A DNA stretch of 64,000 nucleotides. Origin: Leptodontidium sp. MPI-SDFR-AT-0119. Lineage: Eukaryota > Ascomycota > Leotiomycetes > Helotiales > Leptodontidiaceae. Below, one piece after another: positions 44,722 to 56,414 of the stretch (positions within the stretch are counted from its first letter, which is position 1; every line of letters starts with the position of its first letter). The translations under genes were made by a program, and so were the position numbers. Location: positions 1,674,001-1,738,000 of the forward strand of contig JAHLEZ010000006.1 of NCBI GenBank assembly GCA_020726505.1. Direction: 5' to 3'. The notes beneath the pieces were generated by a model, which was not told the origin of the DNA, ran no database searches, and was given only the letters and a program-made list of their open reading frames with translations.

Positions 44722-44747
44722 GCAAGATACTTTTGCACGACAGCCTT
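44722..44747 (+). repeat. Directly repeated 26-bp motif, copy 2
   Basis: Identical to copy 1 except for the central four-base spacer, 177 bp downstream of it and about 95 bp before the Clr5-domain start codon. Confidence 0.75.
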
Positions 44748-44839
44748 TTCTGACCACTTTCTTGTTGGAAGGCGTGCTTAATATATAATTCTGACTTTTG
44801 ACCTCTCTTGCAAACAATGCATCTAGGTATTTGCAGATC

Positions 44840-46033
44840 ATGGACATGGACTCAATGGCCGTCCCTAGCGAGCTTTTGCTCAAACCCGCCCAGCAATACT
44901 CATCGCAAGAATGGGAACAGAAACGAAGCTTGATAACGAAACTCTATCAGGACTCAAATAAGACCCTATATCAAATTCGACTCGATCTCGCTCAACAAGG
45001 GTTTCGACCAACGTAAGTCGCATATCGATCCCTGTGAGTGTCGCAATGGACTGACAATAAATGCAGTGAGCCTATGCTCAAAAAACGAATTAAGAAATGG
45101 GATCTTGATCGAAAGAATAAACATGCTGATATGATTTATGCGGTGAGGGTCGCTCTTGAACGCGAGAGAGTCGGAAAGCAGACCAATTTCTTGATTCGAG
45201 GGCGTGTTGTGACGTTTGCGGAGGCGAAGAATTTTTTTCGGCGCAAGGGAATTCGAGATTTACAAGCCCTCGTGGACAGAGAGAATCACAAACATCCTAC
45301 AACAGAGATACGATGTCATACTCCCATTCCTTCGGCTAAGGATGATGCTACAGAATTTCCCGAACACTCAGATATGGCCGTTGTTCTGGCTGTACCCCCC
45401 AATCCTCAGAATGGTAGCATGAATGTGTCGGCGACGAGAGTTGGTCATCAAGACCTGATCCTGAGCACTGGTCGTACCTTGTACGACGCTGTATGCGTGG
45501 AGATGCCAAGTGTGTGCTTTCTTGAGTCTTGTTCGAAGCCGTTCAAGATGGTGGATTTCCAGAGCCTTTACTACAAATTCAGGACGGGGCATTCGCTACT
45601 GGAGCAGGGCAGTACAATCGAAGCCTTCCAACACTTCAATCACAGCTTTGATCTGGTACCACGACTTCTAAGAAAAGATTCGATTATGTTGCTTCCTTGT
45701 CTGTACCAAGCCCTGGTCCTGGACTGTCGAATGACTTCTCGGGACATTGTCTCACAACTACTGGTATTCATATCACATCTGATGAACACCCTGAATCATC
45801 CCAGCGTCCGGCATGCAAAGTTACTCCTCCGATGTTCAACTTTGCTGATGAATCTGGAAAGTAACGAGAGGCAGCGCATCGCTGAACTAAGCTCCGGCGA
45901 AATTTTGATCTATTGTAATTTTCAACGCAAATATCCAGTCCGCGTCGTCAGACTTTATGACGGTAGCCTTGCTTGGGTCAAAAGGGATATAGAAAGTGGT
46001 GCAATAGATGTAGAGGTGGTTGCCGGGATCTGA
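44840..46033 (+). CDS. Clr5-domain protein
   Basis: Exons 44840-45012 and 45067-46033 (GTAAGT...ATGCAG) give 379 aa, starting MDMDSMAVPSELLLKPAQQY. The Clr5 domain (about 22-75) spans the splice: EWEQKRSLITKLYQDSNKTL, YQIRLDLAQQGFRPT|EPM and LKKRIKKWDLDRKNK. This DNA-binding-like helical domain is named after fission yeast Clr5, a silencing factor, and is expanded in filamentous ascomycetes. Beyond it lie a linker and a helical C-terminal half (FQSLYYKFRTGHSLLEQGST, IEAFQHFNHSFDLVPRLL) that may be TPR-like. It is possibly a nuclear regulator; its targets are unknown. The repeated 26-bp motif lies in its promoter. Confidence 0.87.
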
Positions 46034-47818
46034 GCACAATGTGTTAGACCTCAGACCTCAAACTATAAGGAGGGAAGGGGATTTGTCTTGTACAGCAGAG
46101 TTACTTTCGTCGTATTTGGAGGGCAATGAAAGGGAACGGCGATGAATCACCTCCTGCCAGTTGTCAGCTCAGTGAGCCAGGGCTTGCGGTCGTCTTGGAA
46201 AAATCTGATGTTAATGCTATAATCTGTGGTTGCGAGGCATGAAGAGTGACATATTTCTCCAGATCTGTCTTCTGGAGCCCTACGAACCAAGTGAAAATAT
46301 CGTGAATATCGACTATAACCTGGCCCTGCCTGCTACGAGTTGATTCCGCTGTCATCAAACGTAACGATCTCGCAAACAAGACGAAGCTTGCCCGACACAA
46401 TACCATTCCGTCCCGGAGCAGGCTTGGGCTGCTTCGGTTCTTTCATCTCCCAATCCGTCTCAACTCTCCACTCCCTCGCCAGCTCGCGACGTCTTGCCCA
46501 TGTATGTGTCCGTAAATCCGCGCGGTGTACAGCCGTCTCGTACAGATACAACCAGAATTTCGACTTGCAGGACCAGGCGCTCCGTATTTGGGGCACGCCG
46601 GGTCATTACAGTACCATGCCCACCAACGGGCGCTGTAGATCTGCGAAACCCGTGTCGATATCGCTGCTCGTAGGCTAACTTAGTCCGAAGAGAATGCCCA
46701 GGTTGGTAGGCAAGTAGGGATGCCAACAACTTTCAGAGTTGTGTGAATAACGCATCGCGTCCGACACTACTGCATGGTATTATTGCTGATAGTGACGGGC
46801 GACAAGTGGTGAAGCTTGCCTGTTGATATAAGCAAAACTGCGGCGAAACTACGAATCCCTTGTGGAGGTGAGGCGTCTGTCCGTCCATTCTAGCCGAGAA
46901 CAGTTAGTTCCGTCGATCAGAAGTACCGATCTGCGTGGCGGCCCTGCAACTGTTTGCGCGCCACAGCAGCCACAAAGCTTTTCATAGTCTCGGACAAAAA
47001 ATTATCGATCTGGAGCTCAGATAAGAACTTTTAAGAGGTGTAAGGGACAATAAGAGCTTGCCAGGGTAGCTGTGGCTGATGGCTCGTACTAGAGCCTGAA
47101 TAGAGGCTTCATATTGATCAGGCGAAAGGGCGACGATACGAATATAAAATTTTATTCGGAAAGGGTCAGATTACTACTAAATAACTATATAATGCTTCTG
47201 ATCTTCTATTTTAATAGACTCATAAGCTGGTGTGGAGTTTAGAATGCGTAAAGTTAAAGTACCTGATGATTTTCTCGGCACGCAGGGAGGGACGTTAATA
47301 ATGCCCTTTCTTGTTCGGTTGATTGTCGCTGATGAGTAGCCTTTTCTCCCTTGCTGGTTAATCATCATTCTTCCGTCAGTCATAAATCGTCCTTCTTGCT
47401 TCACACCCGACTCACCAGAAGAAAGCGGGAAGATAATCAAAGAATTGACTTCAGGTCACGATTTCGACGTCATACTCTCCCGCGAGGAAGATGAGTTAAT
47501 GGCATGGTCACGTTTATACTAGCTGTTTCCAGTCATGCAGAAGTCGTGTTTGGGCAATTAAATGATTTTGGGGGTTTTTGGTATATTTATAGGTTGAGCC
47601 CCAACGCCATATGAGTATGTATGTATACACAGTCTTATCCAAGTGAAGATAGTCATAGAGTGCTATTTTCTGGGCGCAGCACTCTATCGCAATCACGAGA
47701 CTAACGAGGGCAAGCTCAAAGTAGGTGGTGCAAATCCCGAAAGCAAACGCAAGAGCGGTGAAATGAAAGTCAACCAACTTCTAAGCTCTCCAACTAAGCA
47801 CGAGTCAAGCCCGCACTT
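46034..47818. other. Intergenic region, partly AT-rich
   Basis: 1.8 kb with no intact gene. It includes a possible coding remnant at 46333-46596 and AT-rich stretches at 46980-47220 and 47560-47640. Confidence 0.5.
46333..46596 (-). pseudogene. Possible remnant exon of unknown protein
   Basis: Minus-strand frame of 87 codons with coding-like composition (SKFWLYLYETAVHRADLRTH, TWARRRELAREWRVETDWEM, LRLVCEIVTFDDSGINS). No upstream exon with acceptable splice signals was found, and no family was recognised. The Trp/Arg-rich helix followed by a hydrophobic end resembles the tails of some fungal hypothetical proteins; this is only an impression. Confidence 0.25.
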
Positions 47819-48508
47819 TTACTTATCGAACTTGCGAGCTTTCTTCGACCACATTTGCGATACAGTTGGAGTGGGCTTCCCCAAGCTCTTCCACTCAGCC
47901 TCCAGTTCTTGATCAGAGGCTATCCAGACGCCAAAACTTCCAACAATATTACCCCACGGGTCCAACGCAACCTTGCCAATATTCTTGAGGTTTTCGAAGG
48001 CGCGGAAACGACGAGCTTTCTGATACGGGGCCGAGAGCGAGAACTCGAGAAAGTTGCAGTACTCCAGGAGCTTCTCGACCTTTGCGCAGTCCGCTCGTAG
48101 AGAGGTCTCGTCAGCGACCGCGGCAGTGAATGCGGCGGAGGCTATCTCCATCTCAGCGAAGAATTTCTTTTGTACGGATAGGATGTCTTTCTAGAAGTTG
48201 AACCAGACTGGGGCGTTGTCGATGCCGCCAAAGGCTAACTTGTAGTGCTCCTTGCAGATCTGGCGAGAGAGGACCGTGGCTGACAGCATTAATGGGGGCT
48301 GGGAATCAGAATTCTTTCGGGTCGTCCATTCCTCCTGGTAGGTCAGCCAATAGTTGGGATCTTGGGGATCGGGTGCTGTCCTCCCTGGGCGACTGGGAGC
48401 TCGACGGATGGTGAAGGCTCGGCGCTCGATGTTGTTGACAGCGCATCGCCAGATATGGATCTGCAGCTCCTTGGGGAGTTCTGGAAAGAGTTGGAAGTCG
48501 TTTGCCAT
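47819..48508 (-). pseudogene. 2EXR-domain protein with one in-frame TAG (cluster member 2)
   Basis: From ATG 48508 (MANDFQLFPELPKELQIHIW) the frame runs 105 codons to TAG at 48191-48193. It then continues in the same frame, without another stop, for 123 codons (KDILSVQKKFFAEMEIASAA ... IGKVALDPWGNIVGSFGV ... KKARKFDK) to TAA at 47819. The 2EXR start motif is clear, as is VLSRQICKEHYKLAFGG, the usual second motif, followed by FDF-like WFNF. One C-to-T change in a CAG codon would explain the stop. Otherwise the gene looks intact, so inactivation is recent or the stop is read through. Function unknown. Confidence 0.8.
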
Positions 48509-49631
48509 TGTGAATGTTGATGAGGATAGTTTAGATACAACAAGCGTAGCCGGGTCCAAACTTTTATACCTGGTCTTAGAACTTGTCTTCGTTTGAAGGA
48601 CCCCTGTATTGATGCCTAAATACTATTCTAGAACAGTTTGTAGGGTATAATCTCACAATTAATATCATTTTGCTGTTATTTGCTGTTATTCTTGCAATAT
48701 GGCCCCCAACAGAGGATAAAATCAGAATATAATATGCAATTTGACTCTCGTCCTGTTCTGAATTCTGTTCTTATAGTTGAGCCTGTCATCATCATGTCAT
48801 TTTCCAAATCACGACATGTGTTTCATAACAGCCGGTTCCGCTGAATGTTTCAGTGTCCTCAGTGATTCACAGTATATTGGAAAGATACTGGTAATTGACC
48901 CTCTACACTACTCTTATTAAGCAAGCAACAATGTGGCGGTTTTTTGAGGAAAACGTAAGCAAACCGTGCATCCTTTTCATCACACGCACCCCGGCATCGC
49001 AAAGAGAGGAAAGTATGCTGCGTGGCTGGTGCAGATACTTTGTTCTCTTGTGGCGTTGTTCAAACGCAGAAAGTGGACTAGCCCAAAGTGGAAGCGAGTT
49101 TCTTTGTTGACAAACTTGCGCAACTTTGTAAAGGCCTAATCGGGATATTATCGGACAAGCCAAGCAAGGTTATTTTATTTCCTGATGATATTAGATTACC
49201 GTGATGTAGAGCTGCGTGCCATAGACTCTCATAGTTCATCAAATTAATGTTCGAATGGGAGGCTTAACTCTAGTGACCAGAAGGGAAGAGTATTTTCGGA
49301 AGGGGGTGATGCGTTGACAATCATCATGAGCTTTACCACTTGCTTGACCGAGATATGAAAAGAGTACTACAGAAATCGCTAATTTTAGCAGAGGGGCTCA
49401 CTTTGCACGAATAGAAAATGGCTAGTCTGTATTTCCTTGCTTTAACGAATCAGATTGGAATCGCTTTGGAATGGGCTAGAGAGTCATCTCGAGAAGCAAT
49501 CAGCTCCTCAGAGCTTCAACTACATCAGAACGAGATATCCTTCTCGCAAACCACGCATCGCCCATCCAAGCACCATTGAAATCAGCTCCACTGCTCCCAC
49601 ATGAAAGTTCATAATCTAGAGCGTAGAACTC
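48509..49631. other. Intergenic region
   Basis: AT-rich, 1.1 kb. Short frames at 48895-49163 lack motifs. No gene supported. Confidence 0.55.
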
Positions 49632-52591
49632 CTAGTTATCAAGAGCCATAGGATCGCCATCCGAGTCGACTGAGGATTGTCCACCGAAATCAACACCTGT
49701 AAGTCCACGGAAGACGCTGAAAGATCCAACCAAACCACCTCCAAGCGTACCTAGAGTGACAGGACCAGTGATACCTTCGGCAATACCTCCGGTAATACTT
49801 CCAGTATCGCCTTCGGGGCCGCCTGGGGTCTCTTCATCCAAAGATCCAGCTGCATGCCGGAGAACGAGGAAGGATCCTAAGACACCGCCACCACCTCCAG
49901 GTGTAGGTACAATAGCAGGACCGGTAATACCCTCAGCAATACCTCCGGTGATACCTCCAGTGTCACCTAAATCAACTTCATCCTTGTTTCCAGAAGAACT
50001 GATTGGTGCGTACGGAGAGATGTACAGAGTCTTCTTCTGGGCGGTGAGACCAGCTGGAAGCTTGCGGATGACTTTGGCGGGTTCTTTTGGTGGGTTTGGA
50101 GAGACTGACATAGTTAGCTTCGCGGCGACGGATCCAGCTGGAAGTTTGGTAACGACTGCAGCGGGATTCTTTGGGAGATATGGAGAGATGTACGGATTTG
50201 TCTGGGCAGCAAAGAATCCCGCAGGAATCTTGGGAACGGCTTTGGCAGGTTCTGTTGGTGGATATGGAGAGACGTATTTTTGTTCCTCTGGAGCAGGGAG
50301 GCGGAATACGCCCATGACAGGTCCGGGTTTGATAGATGTGGGAGTGGTGCCGGAGATCGCCGCGGCTATTGGAGCGTGAAGAGGCTTGCCCGTGAGAGAT
50401 GTATCATGATCGGCTACAACAGACTGGCTTGAAGAAGAAGCAGGTTCATCAGCGGCAATGGCTTCGCTTGATGAAGAGGCAGGTTCATTGACGGGCAGAG
50501 GCCTGGTGGGAACGGAGTCCATGTAACGGTAATATGAGTTGAGGAGCCTGGAACCGTTGACCCACCGAGGTCGGAACATGGGCATGTACCACTTCCACTG
50601 TATCATTTCAAAGTCAGTAACTGGCCTCTTCAATGTCGAAATATGAAAACCATGGGGTTGGTGATGTGATGTGGCGGAAGGACTGTGGTAGCGAGAGAAC
50701 TTACATGCTTATTCTTCTTGTCAACTCTCTCTGGCCATTGAGAAGAATTAATGACGATCTCCAAGATATCCTCAGCCTTCTTGTATAGAATAGTGATTGC
50801 GCCAGTATATTCAACAACGCCTATGACCACTGTTCGTTGTTTGACGACGGGTATGTCTCTGCTCTCGAGTTCCTTGGCAGGACCTGCAGATACAGTGGAT
50901 TTCTCGCCTGAGATCTCGGTTATTGGAACATCGACGGCCTCGGTTTGCTTATCCTCTGTGGTACTAGCAACTGGAACTGGAGGTGTGTCGACTTTGGCGG
51001 GGGTTTCAAGAGTCATTGGAACATCGGCGGTATCATTTGGCTGGACGTGGATGGCATCGGCAAATGAAAGTTCTGCAATAGCCTCATCAATCAACATGTC
51101 GACGTCTGACATATCGGCAATGGCTTGGTCGATTAAAGTATCAATCTCTGGCATAGATTCAACCACTCCACTGGCAACAGCGTGAGCATCAGCCCATTCA
51201 GCTGTCTTTGAAGATTTGTCGGGAGCCGAGGGTGCCTCAGTAGCTGGTTCAACCTGCTTGTCAACATCCATTGGGTCGTCAACTGGTTTCTTGGACGAGG
51301 AATCAGCAGTGTCGAGACCTTTTGTCAGCTTCTTGGACTTGGCATCTCCAGATCTAGATTTGACTGGCTTGACAACAGCATCGCAATGTAGGTTCTCGAT
51401 AACATCGTCGAACAGTCTACCAATACCATTCTCAATCTTTTCGTAGAAAGCCGTTGCAATAGCTGGGTTGACATTCTCATAGGGTCTCTCGACCAGCAGA
51501 GTCTTCAAGTTGGTGAAGTGGCGAAGACGGGGATATTGATCCGCATCACTAAGAAGACCAGCGCCATGAACAGCCAGATTCTGAACCTTAGCCAAATCTT
51601 CCTTGATGTAGGGCAACTTCTCAACGAATTCTGGATTAACGCCCCAGAGATGGAGAGCATCAAGTCTGAAATCGAAATATTGAGGACGGCCGGAAACAGC
51701 ATTGAAAGCCAGAGTGTAGAAGTGCTTCGCAACCTTTCTGGATTCATGATTGACTTTGAGAAGGGTAGGGAGCTTGCCGTAGGATTGGATGGCGAAGGTA
51801 TCTGGCTCGTCGGTGTTTGCATACTCTCCTGCGTGTTGGTAGATGGCGACGACACGGCATTCTTCTGGTAGAGCGAACTCCCAAATCAGCTTACGGAGCT
51901 TGGATTTGAGCTTGCTGAAGTGTTTGAAGAGGGATTCACACTTTGCCTCGGGACGAAGGACGTAGGGCTCTTGGTAGGGATTGCAGTTGATCATTTTCTT
52001 GAGGCGATGGGGTGCGATGTCTCTGTTGATGGCATGGAAGCGTTTGAAGTTGGCGACCATCTTGGATCCATCTGGATCTGGGAAGAGCCAGGGTCTGGGC
52101 ACTGTGGCATAAGTTAGCTTGGGAATTTGTTGAGAAGTTCTTTTGAACTTACTGTTCCAACCTTCGGAATCTTCTGACACCCATTCCTCCTCATCATAAT
52201 CAGCATACTCATACTCGTCCTCGTAACCATCCCAGTCCTCATAGTAGTCTTCGTCGTAGCCCTCCTCATAGCCCTCCTCATAGCCCTCCTCATAGTCTTC
52301 ATACTCACCCTCGTACTCAACCTTTTCAGAGATAGTAACTTTTTTCGTGCTCTTCTTGCCTGATTTGGAGACATGGGAAGTTCCAGTCTTGCCTTTCTTG
52401 GTTGTTGCCATAGAGGACTTCTTTGGAGTAGCCTTAGCAGACTTCTTTGGGGGCGTAACGGCAAGTACAGGCTTCTTCGGTGGTGAAAGAGCTGAGATTT
52501 TCGACGGTGCCTTTGGGAACTTTGTTGAAGGTGCAGCGACAGGTTTCTCCACCGTGACCAGCTGCTGCTCCATTCTCGGAAGTGCCATCAT
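49632..52591 (-). CDS. Large 2EXR-domain protein with acidic and Pro/Gly repeats (cluster member 3)
   Basis: Exons 52591-52153, 52101-50705 and 50597-49632 give 933 aa. The N-terminus (1-80) is Lys/Pro/Ser-rich (SPPKKPVLAVTPPKKSAK). Residues 90-140 are a Glu/Asp/Tyr repeat with EEGY units. The 2EXR-like domain (about 200-370) has LKSKLRKLIWEFALPEECRV, LPTLLKVNHESRKVAKHFYT and FDFRLDALHLWG. Two or three repeats of the type ISPYxPxxPAxxxxKLPAG follow in the last exon, then two copies of GDTGxITGGIAEGITGP within about 60 residues. The first intron is 51 nt, a multiple of three and stop-free, but it has perfect GTAAGT, GCTAAC and CACAG signals. Role unknown; the low-complexity ends suggest an assembly or scaffold protein. 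Confidence 0.8.
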
Positions 52592-53135
52592 GATGGGCAA
52601 CGTCGTTGTTGGCAGCAGGTGCGAGATACTGACGGTGTTGAAGAGAAGAGTCTCGAAAGAGATCGGGGGCGACGTGACTCGAAGGTCAGCGTCTGTGTTT
52701 TCCTCGCCTGTTCACTTTTTTTTTGGTATATTGACGTGTGGTGAGCCTAACGATGCCGCGCACGGACTGTTTACTTAGGCTAGCTTGAGGTTGAAGAGCT
52801 GCATTCACTCGAAATCAGGCACGACAAAACCCTAAACGAGACAGAGAGGACTTGAAAATTCTCCATGTCATTCTTTGCCTTTCGGCCTTTACCTAGTGTT
52901 CACGAATTTGGGTTTTATAGGAACTGTTTCTCACTGCTAGAAACAGCTGGATACAAGCTCAATATTCATTCAACCATATTCTACCTACAGTAGTAAACTC
53001 TATGGAGAGTGTAATTATGTACACCAACAAAATTATGGGGGAAAGGAACAAAGAAGGGTAATTCTCAAAGACTCTGCACCATCTGGACCGTAGCAAACAG
53101 CCCTCAGCCAGTCTGCACCCATAACAAACCCCAGA
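52592..53135. other. Spacer between 2EXR genes
   Basis: Promoter of the large 2EXR gene and 3' region of the next one. No other gene. Confidence 0.6.
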
Positions 53136-53207
53136 TCAGACCTGCATAGCAGCAGCCGCAGCAACAGCAGCATCAAAAGCAGCCTTGAACTCAGCAGCTT
53201 TAGCCTC

Positions 53208-54169
53208 CTAAAGCTTGACCCTAGCCTCTTTCCAACGTCTCCGACACTCTGCCTCGTCGAAAGAAACCAGATCCTCAATGGGGAGACGACACATGAAAGG
53301 TGGAGCGTGGAGAGTCTGTCCATGGACACCACAGAGCTTGGCACCTGTCTTGGGAGCTCGCCAGATGGCTTGCATGTTCTTCTTGTATGCGTCGCTGGTT
53401 TGGATGTCATCGCTGAACTCGTAGACGAAGGGGGTGGGTTGATCTGCGCTCATGATGAGGGTTTGGAGACTGTTTGGAAGATATGTTAGCATTGTTCTTC
53501 AAAGTCTGATAATATAAGCGGGGTATTCGAAAGACAAGCGAGAATTACTGACTTGTGGAAGTGCTTGAAGCGGGTATCGTTCTCACGCTCATCCTCGAAT
53601 GTACCATACCAATTGAGCAACTTAACCCATGGCTGAATACCTGGTCCCAGAGCGAGGTTCTTAACCTTCTTCAAATCAGGTTGAACACCACATACATAGT
53701 TAACCCAAGCAGAATGACAGCCATCGAGGTAGAGGAAGTCCAGATCGAAGTTCATGTAGACAATGACATGCTTGACAGTCTTCTGCTGGACATAGGTGAA
53801 GATTGGGGAGTACAACTTGAGTGCTTGCTCGCGAGCTTCGGCGTTGACGAAGAGGATTGCTGGAGGGGGCGCGTCTTGGCTGGCTTCGTATCGGGGACCG
53901 CTGTATCCTGGAATAAGGGGGATTGTTGGGTTGGAGGGGTCTTCTTGGAATGGAAGAAGACCATTGCCTTTGATTGTGATGATACGGCGGCGGGGGAGAG
54001 CGAGTTTCCAGATCTTGATGCGGAGTTCGCTGGGAAGGCAGGGGAAGACGGTGAACTTGGGGCTGGATTCATCTGAGTTGATAGGATTTTGAGGGAAGGT
54101 TGAGATTGCGGTGATGGGTACTGGTCGGTCTGGTCTAGTACAGGCCTTGTTCCAAATGAAGGGAGCCAT
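53208..54169 (-). CDS. 2EXR-domain protein (cluster member 4)
   Basis: Exons 54169-53553 and 53469-53208 (GTCAGT...AAACAG, 83-nt intron) give 292 aa. The 2EXR domain is textbook: FTVFPCLPSELRIKIWKLAL, then PPAILFVNAEAREQALKLYS and YMNFDLDFLYLDG. C-terminal helices end RRRWKEARVKL before TAG at 53208-53210. In the same frame a further 23 codons (EAKAAEFKAAFDAAVAAAAA, then MQV) lie before TGA at 53136-53138. This Ala-rich helix continues the preceding helix, so the TAG may be a recent nonsense change or a readthrough stop. Role unknown. Confidence 0.85.
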
Positions 54170-55208
54170 TAGGAGGACTTAGGCGGCCTAGACAATATAA
54201 ATGATCAGCAATGAACTTGTAGTATGCTGATGTTACGGAGAGGTTGCAGAAAGCAACTTACTAGTCGAACTGGAAGATCCAATTGCTGAAGCTGGTGTTC
54301 AGACTCGGAGGCTTTGGTGTGCTTGAGGGGAGAAGTTGGGATGTAGTCACGAGGAGGCCAAGGAGTGGTGACGAGGATCCTGAGGTTGGATGAGGAGGAG
54401 CGCGATCTGAAACGACAGTGTTGGAAAGTGCGGTATATCTAGGATACGAGTGATGCGTTGTTCATGCCGTGTAGGCGTGGTGCATGATTGAGAAAAGAAA
54501 GACGGTGGTTGTTGGAGATTGCGGAGGGTGTATAAAATTTTCGTTCCAGAAAATCCGCTCAGCGCGAGCTATTTAAAGAAATGAAAATGCCAAGACGAGT
54601 AGTCGAGTCGTCTTGGATGATTTTCTGTACTGAGTGGTGGAGAATGGTGCGTGAATATCGGTGTGGCAGTTGTTGCGGCGTCGGCTGGCAAGACTAGCAT
54701 AATACATCGCAGATTCAGCTTCAAATCAGCCTCTTGTTAGAATAAGTCGGTGACAGGGCTTAGTTTCCGACTAATTAACCAATACGTGATTGATTAAGTA
54801 CAGCAGAAATGATGATATGGTGATATTCTCCTAAATGGCGAGAGTCAAACTCTCTACTTGTGTGTTGGATATCATCCTCAACACTTCACCGTTTTCATCC
54901 CAACTACAGACCTACGTTTTGGTAAACACCAAGTAGCTTTCATTTCGAAGATAAATTATCCAATTATGACCTTTTGTAGGGCGTTGGGCAGGTGGATTTG
55001 AAGAAGATGAGAAGGGAGTTCATTTCATCATCGCATTAGCCTCGAGCCGGTCTACGACCAAAGATTCGACTCACAAGGATTCCAGATAGAGGTTCAACGG
55101 CGTTTGACTCCTAACTCACGAATTATACTACCACGAGACAACGCAGCGTACAAAAATCACGCACAGCATTTCCTACAAGTACCTCTGGAGCCAATTTTAC
55201 AGTTCAAG
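54170..55208. other. Intergenic region
   Basis: 1 kb. The first part is the probable promoter of the 2EXR gene; the rest is AT-rich with no gene. Confidence 0.55.
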
Positions 55209-56414
55209 TCAGTACCCGAATCCATACTGAGGCCCCCAGACCTCGCCATTTCCAAGCCCATACCCATTGAATCCACGCCGAGTCTGACCGTACCCCTGTA
55301 AATCAAGTCTCCACTCAGGGACATCGCCACCAGCATGAGCACCACCATGGTAGATATTCCGGCCCGAAGCAGGATAAATGGAACGTTCTGCTTGGTTTGC
55401 ATACCCGTTTCCAGATCCAAACCCGCCCCACGATGTAGTTGATGCGAAAGGTGCTGATGTTTGAGATGGAGGAGGCCAGTCATACCCATATCCTCTCGAC
55501 AAGTGCAAGTCCGGTTGATAGAGAGGTTGGAGCCCCTGTTGAAGCGAGTCTCGTTGCGTGATGTTAGTATTGTTTGACGCAGATGATAAAGCTGCTGCTG
55601 ATCTTCTCGCTGCTAGTGTGGGAACAGATGCATCGTGCCTCAGCTTTGAGCTGGGCGGAATCTGGGCACGGAAGTTGTTGTGAGAGTTTGACGAGGAAGG
55701 TTGGTATGAGTCCGAGGCAGAGGTAGTGGGTCTGTGAATGGGATATGAATGCGGGCTGGCAAAGTTCGGAAAATATCTCTGCCCATGAATTCTACAAATG
55801 GGAAGACCGGACTGGGAGTTTTGGGTTACAACTGTGGGAAGGATACCGCAGACTCCTGTGTGTCTTGGATAGACGCTTGCACTTGGGGTGCTAGATTCGC
55901 CGTATACTGGAGGAAATCCAGAAGAGCGTGTAGGTCTGTGATAAACTTGGACAATCCTGCCCTCGTACTGGACTTCGTCTGAGATACCGTGTGAGGAAGT
56001 GAGGATTGACGAGCTGTCTAGGCTAGAAGGGTAGGATATGCTGGTGCCGGATGATCCGTCTTCTGATGTTGATGGGGATTGTGAGGTGTGAGAGCGGCTT
56101 TTGCGGCGAGTCTGAACAAGTGAATGGGCCGTTGGGCTTGGGAATGGGCTGTTACTTGCTGCGGATGCGTTTCCTATGGCGATGAACGCGTCTGTGTTGT
56201 TAGTTCATATGATAGATTAGGAAGGGGAAGGTGTACCGTTGTAGCCTTGAATATATTCCGCACTGTGTTCAAATGCCGATTTTGGTCTGCATGGGTCGCT
56301 TGAAATTGTGGATGTGAAGCCTGGCCTTGGAGTTTCTCGCTGATGTGAGAGGTCAATTGGATCTGAGGACGTGGAGCGGAGACGTGACGGGTGGTTTGGT
56401 TGTGTTCGCGTCAT
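55209..56414 (-). CDS. Low-complexity Ser/Pro/Gly/Tyr-rich protein, unknown function
   Basis: Exons 56414-56237 and 56191-55209 are joined by a 45-nt intron (GTACAC...ACACAG), giving 386 aa. No hydrophobic segment or signal peptide. Short ordered patches: EVQYEGRIVQVYHRPTRSSG (about 130) and SGLPICRIHGQRYFPNFASP (about 185). The C-terminal 130 residues are Gly/Tyr/Trp-rich (GYGYDWPPPSQTSAPF, GYGQTRRGFNGYGLGNGEVW), a composition seen in phase-separating or RNA-associated proteins. No ATG occurs for 300 codons in exon 2, so the gene can only be seen with the splice. I do not recognise the family. Confidence 0.65.

Larger units (their letters stand above)
43354..44839. other. Intergenic region, partly AT-rich
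   Basis: 43640-44110 is very AT-rich, rich in TA dinucleotides and without long frames, as expected of old RIP-affected DNA. A 26-bp motif occurs twice at 44545 and 44722. The remainder shows no gene. Confidence 0.55.

Noticed and set aside
46160..46730. A functional gene around the 46333-46596 minus-strand frame
   Set aside because: No acceptable upstream exon or start; kept only as a low-confidence remnant.
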